From: Odiellus spinosus
Taxonomy: Eukaryota > Arthropoda > Arachnida > Opiliones > Phalangiidae
Assembly: GCA_963920705.1 (NCBI GenBank)
Contig: OY987238.1
Span: 15,556,183 to 15,620,182, forward strand
Length of the DNA: 64,000 nt
Direction of reading: 5' to 3'
Part shown: one piece after another, positions 10,824 to 24,010 of the stretch
Layout of the letters: the number at the start of each line of letters is the position of its first letter
How positions within the stretch are numbered: the first letter of the stretch is position 1
Program-made: the position numbers and the translations under genes
Notes under the pieces: generated by a model
Told to the model about the DNA's origin: nothing
The model's database searches: none
What the model saw: the letters and a program-made list of their open reading frames with translations, nothing else

Positions 10824-13800
10824 TAGGGTTAAGAAAAACTCTAGAAATATAGAATTGGGAAAAAGAAGCCGTATAATAAATGAACTATATCAAGAATGTA
10901 TTTGTTTTCCAATCTCATCTGATTAAGAATGAGTAGGTTAATGATAATTGGACCCTGTTGTTTCCATTACTCGCTCGTGTCAATTCCAAAATATATCTTT
11001 ATTCATTAAAAACGTACATTTTGCTTGTAAGAATTTTTCGATTAATTTTGACGAATACTCCCTGGGGTATAACGTCAACAGCTCGCCACCTAAATAAATC
11101 ATTCTCAGCGCCCAAAAAAAACTACAGAATTGCAACCTTAAAAGGTATCTTTCTTTACCTTATTGGTAGCGGCGAATTAAAATAGGTTAAAAACCCTCTT
11201 TCAAAAAGTGCGCGCCTTATTTTTTGATGATAGTTTTTCAATTTTTCATCATCTGTCCGTAATAAATTGAAAAAGTTGAAATATTATTTACGAGTAGTTT
11301 TTAAAATTGCAATTTCTGTTTGTTCCCGATAGCGTAAGGGTTACGTAGATCGTATGAATTGTATAACAATTTTTCGTAAATTATAAGCTATTACAATGAG
11401 ATTACTCACGCCTACATTTCAATGGAATTACTCGTATTCGAGTAAAGGGAGAATGCAATTGACAATCGGATAATGTCAGTGTTCGTGCGAACCTGAAAAT
11501 CGGGGGGAACCTGGAAATATAAGATAAAATAGATTTTTGGTCAAAAAACCCAATCTCTCCCGTTAAATCATACAAAAAATTAAAAAATCAATTTATTTCC
11601 CACACCAACTCTCTCCAGGGTCAGGGGTCGTAGAAATTTTGAAGCTTATGGCTGTCAGGAATTAGTGTAGAAAAAGGAGCTGAAATAAATCTTAGTATTT
11701 AAAATAATTCAAATTTATTTCCCACACCCGCAAAGATAGTTCATTCTCCCTTTAAAGATGCCATTTCTAAAGTCTAACTCAAAAACTCGTTTTTTCATTC
11801 AATAATATTTCCCCAAGTTCAAGGCGTGTATATAATTATACCAATTTTAAATATATATCTTATTATTTATATTTTAAATTAATTGGAGTTGACGTAAGGT
11901 TATAAGTAAAGGCGGATTTATACGTTATATTAATATAATACGATAGAAAGTAGTACTTGCCCAACACCCTGGTTGCTTTTGTTGGAGATATTTCTTCGAA
12001 TTCGTATAAATGAACGCTCTATGCTTAAAAATGTGGATAATTTTTGTCTGGATAATTGAATTTAAGCCATTGAAATGATAATTAGTAATGGCTTAAAGTT
12101 ATATTATCATCATTAACAAAAAGAGTCATTTCTTTTAAAGTAATTAAGGGCGTACGTGATCGAAAAATGTTAAATTCTTCCAACTATTTTATTCCAAAAG
12201 AAAAGGCGAGTTCTTTTTTCCCACGTAATACAATTTCCTCCTAAATTTCCCACATTTGTTTTATTACTCATAACCCTTTGACTAATTTAATCTTTAGTAT
12301 TGCCCCGTAAAATTAGCAGTTATTACTAATTAAGATTTAGTTCATATTTAATTTTGCTCGTAATTAAGTTTAATTAAACCTTTAAAATCGGACCAATCAG
12401 ATATCAGGGGGAAACAACGTACTAAACTGTATTGATGAAGGGAATACGAGCTTCTAAGTTAATTAATTTAAATACAATTAAACGCTCCTAAAATTAAACT
12501 TCCGATTAACCCGAAACCGAGGGGGAAGTTCACTAAAGTCCAGCTTCGGTAGCGCGAAGAGTTCAAACATTTTGTACACCCGAGTTCGCGAGTGTTCGAC
12601 CCCTCGTCCAATTTAATCACGTATTCGGGACATTTCGGACAAAAAGCTATTTCATAGCTTTGATTCGTGAACTGACTCATCTTCGACAACATCCTAAAAC
12701 GACCAAATCATTTCCATTTTCACAAAAGAGTTTCTTTATGGGAAAAAAATCGGGTTTCATCGTGAAAATAAAAATTGGGTTTACGTCCGCCCAATTACGA
12801 ACAATGAGAAGAAAGGTGGCTGGAAAGATTATCCTCCTTACTTATCCCCTTTTCGAGTCAATTCAATCTAAACCGGATAATCATAATCGTCAATTTTTAG
12901 TCTCGTTCTTAATCGCGATTCATTCAAATTTGAAAAACTCGTTTTTTTTTATAGTCAATGAAATCTTAATTTCAATCTTCTCAATACACATTTATATAAA
13001 ATCTTCATGTTAGGGGCGGATACTCCAACTTATTTTGGTTTTTTCAATATCTTGTTTTTATTTACGCTCATTTGAAATAGATTTGGAGGTCATTTTTAAA
13101 GGGATACTGAATTTAATCACGATTTAAACTTAAAAATTAGATTAATTTATATAAAAACATCTATTAAGAGTCGCCAAATTTCTGTTCTTGATGAACTTTC
13201 ACCTTTATATCAAAGGAGATGTCTTTTAAATAAATAAATAATATTAAATTAATCGCTTCCAACCTTGAAATATTGATACATTTCCATTAGAAATATGTTG
13301 TATTTACGGGCATTTTCGTTGCTTCCAAGGTTGAATAAATCCCGTCTGGGTTGGGGCGCGACTTGGAATAGCTAGAAAAGTCAAAGAATTTAAAAATGAA
13401 CCTAAAAAGGTCAGGAAAATTAAAGATTTATATAGTTTAATTGCCAGCAGCTCGTGACGCGTAAAATTTTAAATATTTGTCAGGGAAATTACCTATAAAT
13501 GATCAGGGAAAGAAGTAGGATGCGTGCGTAATGGAAGCTGATTTTCAATCGGCAATTTCTAAATCAAATAAGACCTTTTAATGACGTCACGAGCAATTCC
13601 GTTTTCTGGAGAATTTTTCCAGTCTAAAATTCAATTTGATCTCGAGATATTCGGGCTTAGCTAGTCTTGGTTACCATTGACGTCACATCAGATACGGACG
13701 AAGCTAAGCTTAGTTACTTTACGAAATTTGACTGTCAAATGTAACGGGTTAAATTTGTCGGAATTATAATTGTAAATAATTGTTTGTCCAAGTTAACTAT

Positions 13801-14404
13801 CCCTTTTAATTGTTCTAAATATTGTTTCGCCTTTAACGTTAGTTCTAAATATCTAATGTTTCAAATTTCCACCCCGGGCTTAAAGAAAAAGAAGAATAAC
13901 TCGGAGAAGCTAGCTTGGGAACGAGTAACGTCTTATTCGTCATATTTTTTAGTTTTATTCGTCTAGAATTAACTTATAATCTAGGCTAATACGCTTAGTG
14001 TATAACTATCACATTTCTATCAGACGATTGTTTAAATAATTTCCAATTCTTTGCACGTAGGTCCAGTTTTACTCGATACGCGAATCACTATCTTTATTAT
14101 TATTTCAATTTTTGCAAAATTTGAAATTTCCTTAAAGCGAGACTGTCTCCATTTATTTTATGAAATTCAAATGAAAATTAAGTTGGATTTTCGCGAGGGG
14201 TCCGTAACTCTTGAATTCGCTGTACGCTAAGTTCAGCTTTGATAGCGCGGAGTTAAAAACTTTTGTACACCCGAGTTCGCCCCCTCGTATTTTCGAAACA
14301 TTTACCGCGACAGTAAAAATACGCATTTTATTATCGCCATTTTTCCAATTTTTTCAAATAAAAATTATCCCGAATACTACGTCAACAATATGCTTGGTTC
14401 GTTA
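10824..14404. other. Intergenic sequence, no supported gene
   Basis: AT-rich DNA with scattered repeat fragments. These include AAAGGGAGAATGCAATT at 11446 and CATTCTCCCTTTAA at 11742, a short GTCAGGGAAA patch at 13380-13510, and two TGACGTCA octamers near 13583 and 13676. One copy of a dispersed repeat lies at about 12535-12615 (see findings). Open frames of 60-117 codons in this stretch show no conserved features. Confidence 0.5.
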
Positions 14405-14850
14405 ACGACCTAGAAAGGTCAGGCAATTTGGAAATTAATCCCAAAAGGTCCGGGAAAACTCAGGGAATTTGGAAATTAAACCTAAATTGTCTGGGAAGAG
14501 TCGGGGGATTGGAAAATTGGTCCAAATTGTCTGGGAAGAGTCAGGGGATTGGAAAATTGGTCCAAATTGTCTGGGAAGAGTCAGGGGATTGGAAAATTGG
14601 TCCAAATTGTCTGGGAAGAGTCAGGGGATTGGAAAATTGGTCCAAGTTGTCTGGGAAGAGTCAGGGGATTGGAAAATTGGTCCAAATTGTCTGGGAAGAG
14701 TCAGGGGATTGGAAAATTGGTCCAAATTGTCTGGGAAAATTCAGGGAATTTGGAAATTCGCCCAAAAAAAGTCAGGGAAAACTCGGGGAATTTAAAAATT
14801 GGTCCTCAAGGTCAGGGGATTGGAAAATTGGTGCGCAAGGTCAGGGAATT
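14405..14850. repeat. 40-bp minisatellite of the GTCAGGG family
   Basis: The unit is TCCAAATTGTCTGGGAAGAG followed by TCAGGGGATTGGAAAATTGG, 40 bp. It is repeated about seven times almost exactly between 14520 and 14740, with decayed copies on both sides. Because 40 is not a multiple of three and stops are rare in the unit, it is open in several frames; those frames are not genes. Confidence 0.95.
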
Positions 14851-16860
14851 CCGCGCACAGCCTAGCTTTGACTGTACAATTTGCAACGGGTCAACATCGT
14901 CCGCTATGCTAGAAAAGAAGTCGACTTTAAAGGGGCTCTAAAAACGTGGATAGCCCCTTTAAGCGTGACGTTTAAAGCTCATAATTGCGCCGTGTGAACT
15001 TAATTTGTAATAATTTCTAATGGTAGACTAAAATAGGACATTTAAAATCCATTTATATCATTCGCAAACCCGATACAAAGTAACCAATAAGGTAATTTAG
15101 CGTGAATAATTTCCTCCAGTTTCATGGAGCGTTGAATTTTTAAATGTTTTTTCTATCATACGGGCGATTCCAAATAAATATAAATAAAAAGGGAAAAGAT
15201 AGAATCCGGTTTTCGTGTCGAATTTAGTCGTACTACTTTCAATTTAAATTAGAATTAAAATGGTGTATTATTACGCCGTAGTTTAAACCTTGATTAATGG
15301 GGGTTTGTCGAACAAAGGTGGTCATTTTTAAAAGGGCGTGGAAATTGGATTTTTGCCGGGATTGTAAAGGAAATCTTGGTACTTTTTCCGCTTCCCCGAT
15401 AAAAGAGAGGGTTACACCTGACATTGACCTTATTTCAATTTATTCTACTAGCCCACTTTGCTCGCGTTCGCGTGTGTGTGTGCCGGGTAATCTTACAAGC
15501 AGACACATTAAAAGATATTTGGTTCACTCTTCGCTCTATATCGTCGCGAATTCCACTTGAAAATGCGTTGAATTTAGCCGGTAACTCACTTCCAGCTGTT
15601 CATTCGATGGCGACTCGTATTCGCGCTAAGCCTCGTCCGTACGTCGTTAATTAACAGGTTCGTAAGCTAATTATTATATAATTGTACGCGCTAAGCCTTG
15701 GCTTGGAGTCTACCTCTTAAACTATAATAAATTAGATGATACGCTAGAAGTAGCGCTTATCTTTAAAACCTTTTTGAAAGGATTAAAATAGGAAAATTTA
15801 GGCTTAACGGGGATTCATTGAACAGTTTCAAATTAGGCTTAACGCTAAAGACGCGCCAGCTTTCTCGTGATTGGCTGAAGACTCGTTAACGACGAGAATT
15901 AAAACGATTAAGCCTTCTTGTCCAAGTTAAACAGTTGATTTCTAGCGTAACTTATTTTTTTGTTACCAATTATGGGTTACAAACGCTCTTCGATAACTTG
16001 TCGAGGTCAAATACTTGGTAATTGTCCCCTACTTAGAATGCAACTCGTTATCACGATGGTATAATGATACGGGTTTAAAGGTCGAATGAATTGTCCTTAC
16101 CATAAAGCTACAAATCCTATCATTATAAGCAAAGATATGTAAATTTATTAAGAAATTTCTTTACTTTAAAAAAATAAAGTTCCCGTAAGTTTTTAGGCTT
16201 AGCTGGGGGTTTATCTGGTAAATTTAAACTTTTAAAACCACTTTTTGATTTCATACTCCCTTTAGGTACCTCACGTAAGTTTAGCGAACTCTTAATAGAT
16301 GTATTATGTTAATTTAAAATATTTATCTTCATCTTCGATGGTGCGATGGATAACCCATACTATATTATTACCTTAGACTCCTTATCATCGTGGTTAAGTT
16401 TCACTTTTTCAAGCAAGAGTCCAAATTTGGTTAATGTTCAAGTAGAAAGATAATGAAATTCAATATATTTAAATTAGGGCATTCATTTTTTTTCACGTTT
16501 TATGTTCCATTAAATTGAAGGCGTCATATTCCCACCAAACTTCGTATATTTCATCTTTGGTTGGCAGTGAGGGCGATTCTGAACTTAACTCTCGTCTTTA
16601 AGTAAACGAATCATACGCTATAGTAGCTTTGTACTCGCTGTCAAACGCGAATAGTAACCCTTGGGCTCCTAAGAATTTCTTGAATTTTAATTATTACTTA
16701 AGGATAGTGTCTTGAGAAGTCATTTTTTTGTCGAGAACCGAGCTGGAAGGATTTAAAACCACCCTAGTTTAAACTTTAAGAGACATAATAACTACATACA
16801 TTAACTTGAAATTATAGATTTAAAAACATGGATAGAATTATTATTTCAATATTATTTTCT

Positions 16861-17036
16861 CTACGTTCACACTAGACACTTTGGGACCGTTTTCAAATCG
16901 ATTCGGATGTTCAAATCGATTTTTCGAGCTAATAATTTCATTTTTGGACAATTGCTCTCTATATTTGACCCGAAAATTTTCTATTTTGACCTTTACATAA
17001 CGCTTAGAAACGATTTTAAAGTCTTAAATACGAACG
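16861..17036. mobile_element. MITE-like element, copy 1 of a local pair
   Basis: It starts CTACGTTCACACTAGACACTTTG and contains CTCTATATTTGACCC, then TTTTGACCTTT. The second copy at 17431-17587 starts GCTACGTTCGCGCTAGACGCTTTG and keeps the same inner landmarks in the same order. In the second copy the right end (CGAGTGTCAATGTGG) is roughly the inverted complement of the left end. Confidence 0.6.
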
Positions 17037-17430
17037 CGGCTCGAGTTTTTAAGGATGACCGACGGCAATTGCTTCCATTTCTTTGGTACTGACAATGACA
17101 TTGAAGCGTTTATGAGACCGTAAACTGGTTTTCATTATTCCCTAGCTCGTAACCGATCTAAAGAAACACTTTTATTGACTCTTAAAGAATGGAACTTTAT
17201 TATTTAACCATTTCGTTGAAATATAAAAAATGACGAGTTATAAAAACTTCAACTTTTTTGTATCCTGTTATTAGATTTTGATTCTTTGAAGCCCCCATTA
17301 CTCGCGCCTATTCAATAGCGGTCATTACGTTTACGAGCGAATGACCACGTATTCTCGTTAATCTGGAAGATAACTTGCTAGAACGGGAATGAAAAATGGA
17401 TTTTATTTCATGTTTTGTATAAAAACTAAA

Positions 17431-17587
17431 GCTACGTTCGCGCTAGACGCTTTGAAATTAACTTTTCTATCCAATATAACGCTGTTCTTTGACAAAAGAC
17501 CTCTATATTTGACCCCGAAACTGTACAGTTTGACCTTTCCAAAACGGTCGTGAAAATGGTTTCAAAGTTTCGAGTGTCAATGTGGAT
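17431..17587. mobile_element. MITE-like element, copy 2 of a local pair
   Basis: This is the partner of the element at 16861. It shows the clearer terminal inverted repeat, with CTACGTTCGCGCTAGACGC at the left and CGAGTGTCAATGTGG at the right. It is followed immediately by a short GTCAGGGAAA patch. Confidence 0.6.
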
Positions 17588-17643
17588 AAAGTCAGGGAAA
17601 TTAAAAATGGACTCGTAAAGTTAGGGAAATATAAAATCAGCCC

Positions 17644-17825
17644 AAATTAGCTATAGATTCGTGGAGATGAGCAGAATTTCTTCGCGTTAAAGGGTCAGCG
17701 ACCAATACGCGAAGGCCCCGCGTTTAGTCGAGATCTATACTAGACTTTTAATAAGATTTGATTGGCCGCTGACCCTTACGCGCGAAGAAATCGAGGATCT
17801 CCGTGAATCCAGCTAAGCCTATTTT
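17644..17825. mobile_element. Palindromic element ending in TAGGCTTAGC-type sequence
   Basis: The left arm reads ATTAGCTATAGATTCGTGGAG, then ATTTCTTCGCG, then AAGGGTCAGCG. The right arm reads CGCTGACCCTTACGCG, then GAAGAAATCG, then GATCTCCGTGAATCC, then AGCTAAGCCTATTTT. The arms match as inverted complements over roughly 55 bp. A shorter related palindrome lies at 27250-27336 and single arms near 7345-7430 and 9270. Confidence 0.75.
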
Positions 17826-18849
17826 GATGGACTTTTAAATTTATTTCTAGTTTAACAATTGTTTGAAAAATTGTTGAATTAGGCCGCAATTTAAATACAA
17901 TACTACGATTAAAGTTAAATTACGAACTCTTATCATATCGCGATTGTTTGAAAAAAAAAACCCTTAATAGTTTGTCACGTAATCCCTTGGGTTTTTGCTG
18001 TTGGTTTAGTTTCCAAGTTGGTCTTTAGGCCCAATCTAGAGGCGCATCCTTTTCGAAATTATGAAAGTCCGTGACATTGATTTTAGCTTCGATATCGGAA
18101 GATTAACTCTCTCGTAATTGGGTCTCACGTACAACCGAAATCTCCGAACGAAAGCCATTTCACAATTTCACCTCGAGAGAGGAACGCCTATCGCTAGTAA
18201 AATCCGCCTAATTTTAGACTGATAATTAGGGTAACCCAGCTTTCCATAACGTAATCCTTTCCAAATAAAATTGTAAATTTAAAGGGACACTCGGAGCTAA
18301 AAATAGAACGGCGTTTGAATTTGTATTCTATCATTTTTTAACAATTATTAGACACTTTTTTTGTTGTTTAAATTCATACCCGAAGGTTGGTTAATTTTGA
18401 TTACGCGTGTAAATTCGAGCCAGTCGTATTATTGACGCTTTCAACGGCCCTCGTAATGTCCTAATATTAAAAGAATACTGGGTTTTGATGTCCAAGACCT
18501 TGACCATCGAAGCCCGCCTTAACCAAACTTTATAAAATTAATTTAAACAACAAAAACGCGTCTTATAAATGTTGGAATAAATTCGAGAGCTGTTTAATTT
18601 TTAGTCGCTCGTTTCCCTTTAAAAAAAAATTAAAGTTCTTAGCACGTTCGTGGTAAGCTGAAATGATGGGCTTTCCTAAAACCCTCCCGGTAATCGTTAC
18701 CTAAATTGTAACGGTAGCTTTTTTCAAGAATTATTCGACCCAGTGTTCTAGTGTTGATAGAATCAGGAAAGTATTCCCCGTACAATTCTCACGCAATTTA
18801 AATGTAATTTAAAAAGGATTTTCCGAAAGATCCTAGGCTTCCTACGAGC

Positions 18850-20352
18850 TATATCTTGAAATGGCCGTAACTTTTCTCCATGACCTCCTAGGCATAAACC
18901 GATTGCGTCATTAGAAAGAAGACATTCCCTAGATTAATTTAAAATAATAAAATTAACACGAGCCACTCGTTAAAGATTATTCCGCCACTGATACAAATCG
19001 AGCAAAAATCCAAAAATGAGCCCTATCTTAAAATGGCCGTAACTTTTCTCCATGACCTCCTAGGCATAAACCGATTGCGTCATTAGAAAGAAGACATTCC
19101 CTAGATTAATTTAAAATAATAAAATTAACACGAGCCACTCGTTAAAGATTATTCCGCCACTGATACAAATCGAGCAAAAATCCAAAAATGAGCCCTATCT
19201 TAAAATGGCCGTAACTTTTCTCCATGACCTCCTAGGCATAAACCGATTGCGTCATTAGAAAGAAGACATTCCCTAGATTAATTTAAAATAATAAAATTAA
19301 CACGAGCCACTCGTTAAAGATTATTCCGCCACTGATACAAATCGAGCAAAAATCCAAAAATGAGCCCTATCTTAAAATGGCCGTAACTTTTCTCCATGAC
19401 CTCCTAGGCATAAACCGATTGCGTCATTAGAAAGAAGACATTCCCTAGATTAATTTAAAATAATAAAATTAACACGAGCCACTCGTTAAAGATTATTCCG
19501 CCACTGATACAAATCGAGCAAAAATCCAAAAATGAGCCCTATCTTAAAATGGCCGTAACTTTTCTCCATGACCTCCTAGGCATAAACCGATTGCGTCATT
19601 AGAAAGAAGACATTCCCTAGATTAATTTAAAATAATAAAATTAACACGAGCCACTCGTTAAAGATTATTCCGCCACTGATACAAATCGAGCAAAAATCCA
19701 AAAATGAGCCCTATCTTAAAATGGCCGTAACTTTTCTCCATGACCTCCTAGGCATAAACCGATTGCGTCATTAGAAAGAAGACATTCCCTAGATTAATTT
19801 AAAATAATAAAATTAACACGAGCCACTCGTTAAAGATTATTCCGCCACTGATACAAATCGAGCAAAAATCCAAAAATGAGCCCTATCTTAAAATGGCCGT
19901 AACTTTTCTCCATGACCTCCTAGGCATAAACCGATTGCGTCATTAGAAAGAAGACATTCCCTAGATTAATTTAAAATAATAAAATTAACACGAGCCACTC
20001 GTTAAAGATTATTCCGCCACTGATACAAATCGAGCAAAAATCCAAAAATGAGCCCTATCTTAAAATGGCCGTAACTTTTCTCCATGACCTCCTAGGCATA
20101 AACCGATTGCGTCATTAGAAAGAAGACATTCCCTAGATTAATTTAAAATAATAAAATTAACACGAGCCACTCGTTAAAGATTATTCCGCCACTGATACAA
20201 ATCGAGCAAAAATCCAAAAATGAGCCCTATCTTAAAATGGCCGTAACTTTTCTCCATGACCTCCTAGGCATAAACCGATTGCGCCATTAGAAAGAAGACA
20301 TTCCCTAGATTATTTTAAAATCATAAAATTAACATGATCCACTCGTTAAAGA
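18850..20352. repeat. 172-bp satellite, about 8.7 copies
   Basis: The landmark ATGGCCGTAAC recurs at 18861, 19033, 19205, 19377, 19549, 19721, 19893, 20065 and 20237, always 172 bp apart. Interior copies look identical by eye; only the first few bases and the last copy (after about 20280) carry changes, and the array breaks off in the ninth copy. The unit length is close to one nucleosome repeat. No open frame is kept. Confidence 0.98.
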
Positions 20353-21500
20353 TGTAAAGAAGTGTCAACCCCGTGTTTTCTGCCCTTATTTTTCCCCCCT
20401 ATATTTTCCTATAATTTTAGTATTATTTCCCCTATAATTTCCTCCGTTTTCCTATTTTTAGTATAAATAATTGGAGACATTTCGTTTATCACTCTGATGC
20501 CGAAAATTATTTTTTCCACGTTTTTGTTTTCAATTTAAAACCTAGTTGGACCCCTATCATTATCCAACTATAATTAGATGTAAAATATATAATTTTTTGG
20601 CCGAATCCGTTACATAATTGTAGGCTTTAAAATATCGTATCCAAGCTCCGATAACAAATCGATTTCGTCGTAGTTTGGTTGGAAGCTTTTTTGTGTTTCG
20701 CCTCATTTTATTTTTGAATATATTTCAAATTCGAATGTTATAGTTTAATAATATTTATTTTTGGGGTCATTCTTATCATTATTCGCTTTAAGTAATTAAA
20801 ATAAACAAACTGACAAATCAGTTTTTTCGTCGTGAAATTATGTTAGTATCATTAAGTAATGGAAATATTTGCTTAAGGGCTAACCATGGGCTAACTGTTC
20901 CCTTATGAGGGGCTATAAAACGCCCAATAAGTACCATATTCTCACAAAACTCAAGATTGAAAATATTTTATTAATTACATCTTAGGTAAAAAGAAAATTA
21001 CCTTTTTTTTTTCCAAATTCGATGGTTAATTTTTGTTTAATTTAATTACAATCTAATTATAATTTCGATGATGGAATTTAGGACGAAGTAGTTAAATATA
21101 GCCGGGATTATAGCTACAATTATTTAGTTTTTTATTAGCTCGAAATTTCCCTATAAGTAATGAATGAATATTTTCTTAAAACTGGGTTTGGTTTCCCATC
21201 TTTCAATATTAAATTAAAATTGTAGGACGTAAATGTATATGGTATTCCGTCACGCGTCATGTTTACCACGATTGGATTAACTTAATCGCTCCAAGATTAT
21301 TAGGGGTGTTGTTCATCTAGCACCTGGTAACCTCAAAAATGTCTGTTTTACCCGTTTTTCAATTTCCAAAGAATTTTTTCCCACGCTAACGATGAGTTTC
21401 GGACAACCTGACAATATATTTACTAACCTTTACGAATAAATAAATAACTCTTAAGTCAAGGGATTAATAAAGATAATATATTAATCAAGGTCATCAGAGC
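20353..21500. other. Intergenic sequence upstream of the secreted-protein cluster
   Basis: AT-rich DNA with no open frame or repeat of note. It ends at the TATA box of the first secreted-protein gene. Confidence 0.5.
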
Positions 21501-21501
21501 G

Positions 21502-21509
21502 TATAAATA
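21502..21509 (+). promoter_or_regulatory. TATA box of the first secreted-protein gene
   Basis: TATAAATA lies 51 bp upstream of the ATG at 21560. Transcription would be expected about 25-30 bp downstream, near CTGACCATCATC, leaving a 5' leader of roughly 25-30 nt. The sequence TCGTTTCAG just before the ATG looks like a splice acceptor, but with this TATA position it would simply be leader. Confidence 0.7.
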
Positions 21510-21559
21510 GCATAAACCAATGATCGCTGACCATCATCTTTTCGTTTCAGACGTATAGG

Positions 21560-22596
21560 ATGAATCTAAATCGTCGGTACGGGGTGTGGTTTTATTTGGG
21601 AATCCTTTCATCATTCGCGATAACTTACATCTTCTATCTTCCAACTGGAAATGCCATCAACATCGTCTCCCCGTTCGCTTTCAACGTTTACGTCATTCCC
21701 ATCAAACTACCCGTTCAAATCGGGTCTTCCCTCAGCTCCCTGGTCGCCTTGGGAGCCCTGGTCGTGGCCAAAGTACGTCGCAATGTCCTCGCGATACCCG
21801 CGCGGGACGATAAGATAAATATCATTATTGTTCTTTCAGTTGGCCTTGGTCGGAACCGCTTTCTTGAAAGGACATCACGATAACGAAGAAGAGGAGTATT
21901 CTATACCTTATCACCCGCCGCACGGAGGATGGCCTTCTCGACATCCTGGTCCTTGGGGTCCGGGAAGAAGACGCCGATCTACTAATTCCTTACCACTTCC
22001 GGAAACCAATGATATTCCGGAAGCGGCTCAACGTAGGATATTGGCCGCCCTCTACGAGAAAGACACTCGCGGCTGTTTGCTCAAGTTTCTATGCGAATTG
22101 GGAACCATCGCCGATAGAAGTCGACTCAGACTCGAAGAGCAACTCATTCTGACGCTCTTTAGGTAAGTTTTAAACTCTTATTTCGAGTCATTTTTAGCCC
22201 GTAGTAGTTGCACGAACATTATTTAGACAATTAACGGATAGATAATGGATATGTTTGGCTTTCATGGGCTTCTGTTTTAATACTTGAATGGTTCTTGGTT
22301 TGTTTGATTCGCTTTTCAGTCATTAAGATATGTCTATGTTATGTTGATTTCTGGTTTTTTTTTCTCTCGGTGCTGGTAATTATCGAACGTATTTTTAATT
22401 TCCCCGTCGTTAATTACTCAGACAAAGCTCTCTGGTCGATAAAGCCGGAGCGGCGTCAACATTCGCCAAGGCCCTACGCATCGGCGAAAAAAATAAAAAC
22501 TTTAAAGTTTGTTCTAAACATTTTCCATTGTGCAGTTACGATTCTGGACAAATGATGTCATTTTATTACAAATTAAGACCAAAGGCTTCGTTATAG
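21560..22596 (+). CDS. Secreted SPFAF-motif protein with DM4/12-like cysteine domain
   Basis: There are three exons: 21560-21772, 21840-22162 and 22422-22596, giving 236 aa. Exon 1 encodes a hydrophobic signal segment followed by NIVSPFAFNVYVIP and a second hydrophobic stretch ending GALVVAK at a phase-0 donor. Exon 2 begins LALVGTAFLKG, then a His/Pro/Arg-rich stretch. It then gives AALYEKDTRGCLLKFLCEL, followed in exon 3 by KVCSKHFPLCSYDSG. The two cysteine pairs (C-x5-C and C-x6-C) and the layout match the arthropod DM4/12 domain, whose function is poorly known; extracellular or cuticular roles are likely but inferred. The two genes downstream share only the exon-1 module. A TATA promoter lies 51 bp upstream. 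Confidence 0.8.
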
Positions 22597-24010
22597 CCCC
22601 GTTTCTTCGGAATTAAAACAAAATGGTGTTCGAATGAAACATCCGCTTGAAGTCATTTCTAAATTCAATTAGGCGCGCGCGTTTTCTAAGTGCGCGTGCG
22701 TGCTCGTCAATATAGCCAAAGGTATAAATAACAATCTGATTGGCTGGAGCGACTACGTTTTTTTCCCACGAACATCTTGAAATAATTTCTAAAATCGATT
22801 TGGTCTCGAACAACTAAATTTGAAAAAGTGCGCGATGTGTGGTGCGAACTTATCGATTTGAAAATCGATTTTGTGACTTAAACGGGAACGCCGATTTCTA
22901 GGAATCGATCCAACAATAATATTTATTGGGAATTAAACTAATTAATTATTCCCCGCAAATAATTGTAATTAAAAATGTGAAAATAATAACAATAATTAAG
23001 ATCTAGTCAATGAAAGCTCATTATCGTCTTAGGGAAAATTAATTATATCAGACATTAAATTAGATTTAATTATTGTCAAATTTGTTTGATTCCGTTTAAA
23101 TTTAATTTTATTTTCATACTAAAAGCGTTTCTTTCGAAATAGCCAATTAAATCCATTCTAAGGGTTTTCAAATTAATATAAATGTAAATAAACGTAAGTA
23201 CGTTTATTAATTAAAAATAATGAATGCCAATTAAAGTCATACTGTCACAATTTTTCAAGCCTTAAAAAGGTGTCTTTTCAATTATATTTTTTTGGGCGGA
23301 AAACTAACTAAGGTGATTTTAATTTAGTTACTTTTTTGGCCTGAAAAACTTTATTTTTAATTTTTTCAGCGATTTTTAAATCGACTTTAAAGTCGACATC
23401 TTTTCTAGCTTAGCGTACTACGTCGATTGTAACAAACTGTACAGTCAACAGTTAACGTATCCTTCAAACTCTTGTAAATTTTTTAATTTTTTTTATTTAA
23501 GTCACCTTGAATTATCCGAAGATTTTCGTAAATATTTTTCTTAGCGTCAAAATTATCAACGAATACTTTTGAACAATCTTATATTAAGGGAAAAGATATT
23601 CTTGCTCCAAATCTGTTTTTTAAAACTCTTCACCAAAGTCTAAACTGCAAAGGTAAGGTTTAAATCTAGCAAGAATTTATTTAATTTCAATTTCCAATAT
23701 CCAAGAAGTTCTTTAAGAAACGCGACGACTTGTTTTTCGTTCAGCGACAACTGGAAATGAGAAAGCGACGTGAGAAATCGAAGGTCAATGTTTAATTTAT
23801 GAATTTAGGAACCGAGTTTGTCACGTTCATCCATTAACCGAACGAGATTGGCCCAATTATTCCAAAGAATCTACTCCTTCAGCCATCGAAATGTCTTCTC
23901 TACCTAGAACTCTTCTTTAGCTACGCCAAAAGCCCAAAACTGGTTTTTAAGCGCCACAACCACTCTCAATAGGCTGCTTCATTACGCCAAAATTCAAAGG
24001 AGGGAGAGTC
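22597..24010. other. Intergenic sequence, no gene seen
   Basis: AT-rich. A short stretch at 22670-22700 is rich in GCGCGCG and GTGCGCGTGCG. No frame with family similarity was found. Confidence 0.5.

Larger units (their letters stand above)
14851..18849. other. Intergenic sequence with dispersed inverted elements, no supported gene
   Basis: The stretch contains a fragment of the CTATCTGC-ended element (14925-14965), two copies of one short element (16861-17036 and 17431-17587) and a palindromic element at 17644-17825. Frames at 15.2-15.65 kb and 16.9-17.1 kb fall in such repeats or lack any family signal. The rest is unremarkable AT-rich DNA. Confidence 0.5.

Noticed and set aside
12468..12692. 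Minus-strand frame of 74 codons with two CPKC/CTKC-like pairs, first considered a zinc-ribbon protein
   Set aside because: No supporting exon structure, and part of it coincides with a dispersed repeat also found at 14.2 kb.
14428..14941. Overlapping plus-strand frames of 108-145 codons (GKSQGIGKLVQIVWEESG repeats)
   Set aside because: They are the 40-bp minisatellite translated in all three frames; no splice sites, signal or composition support a gene.
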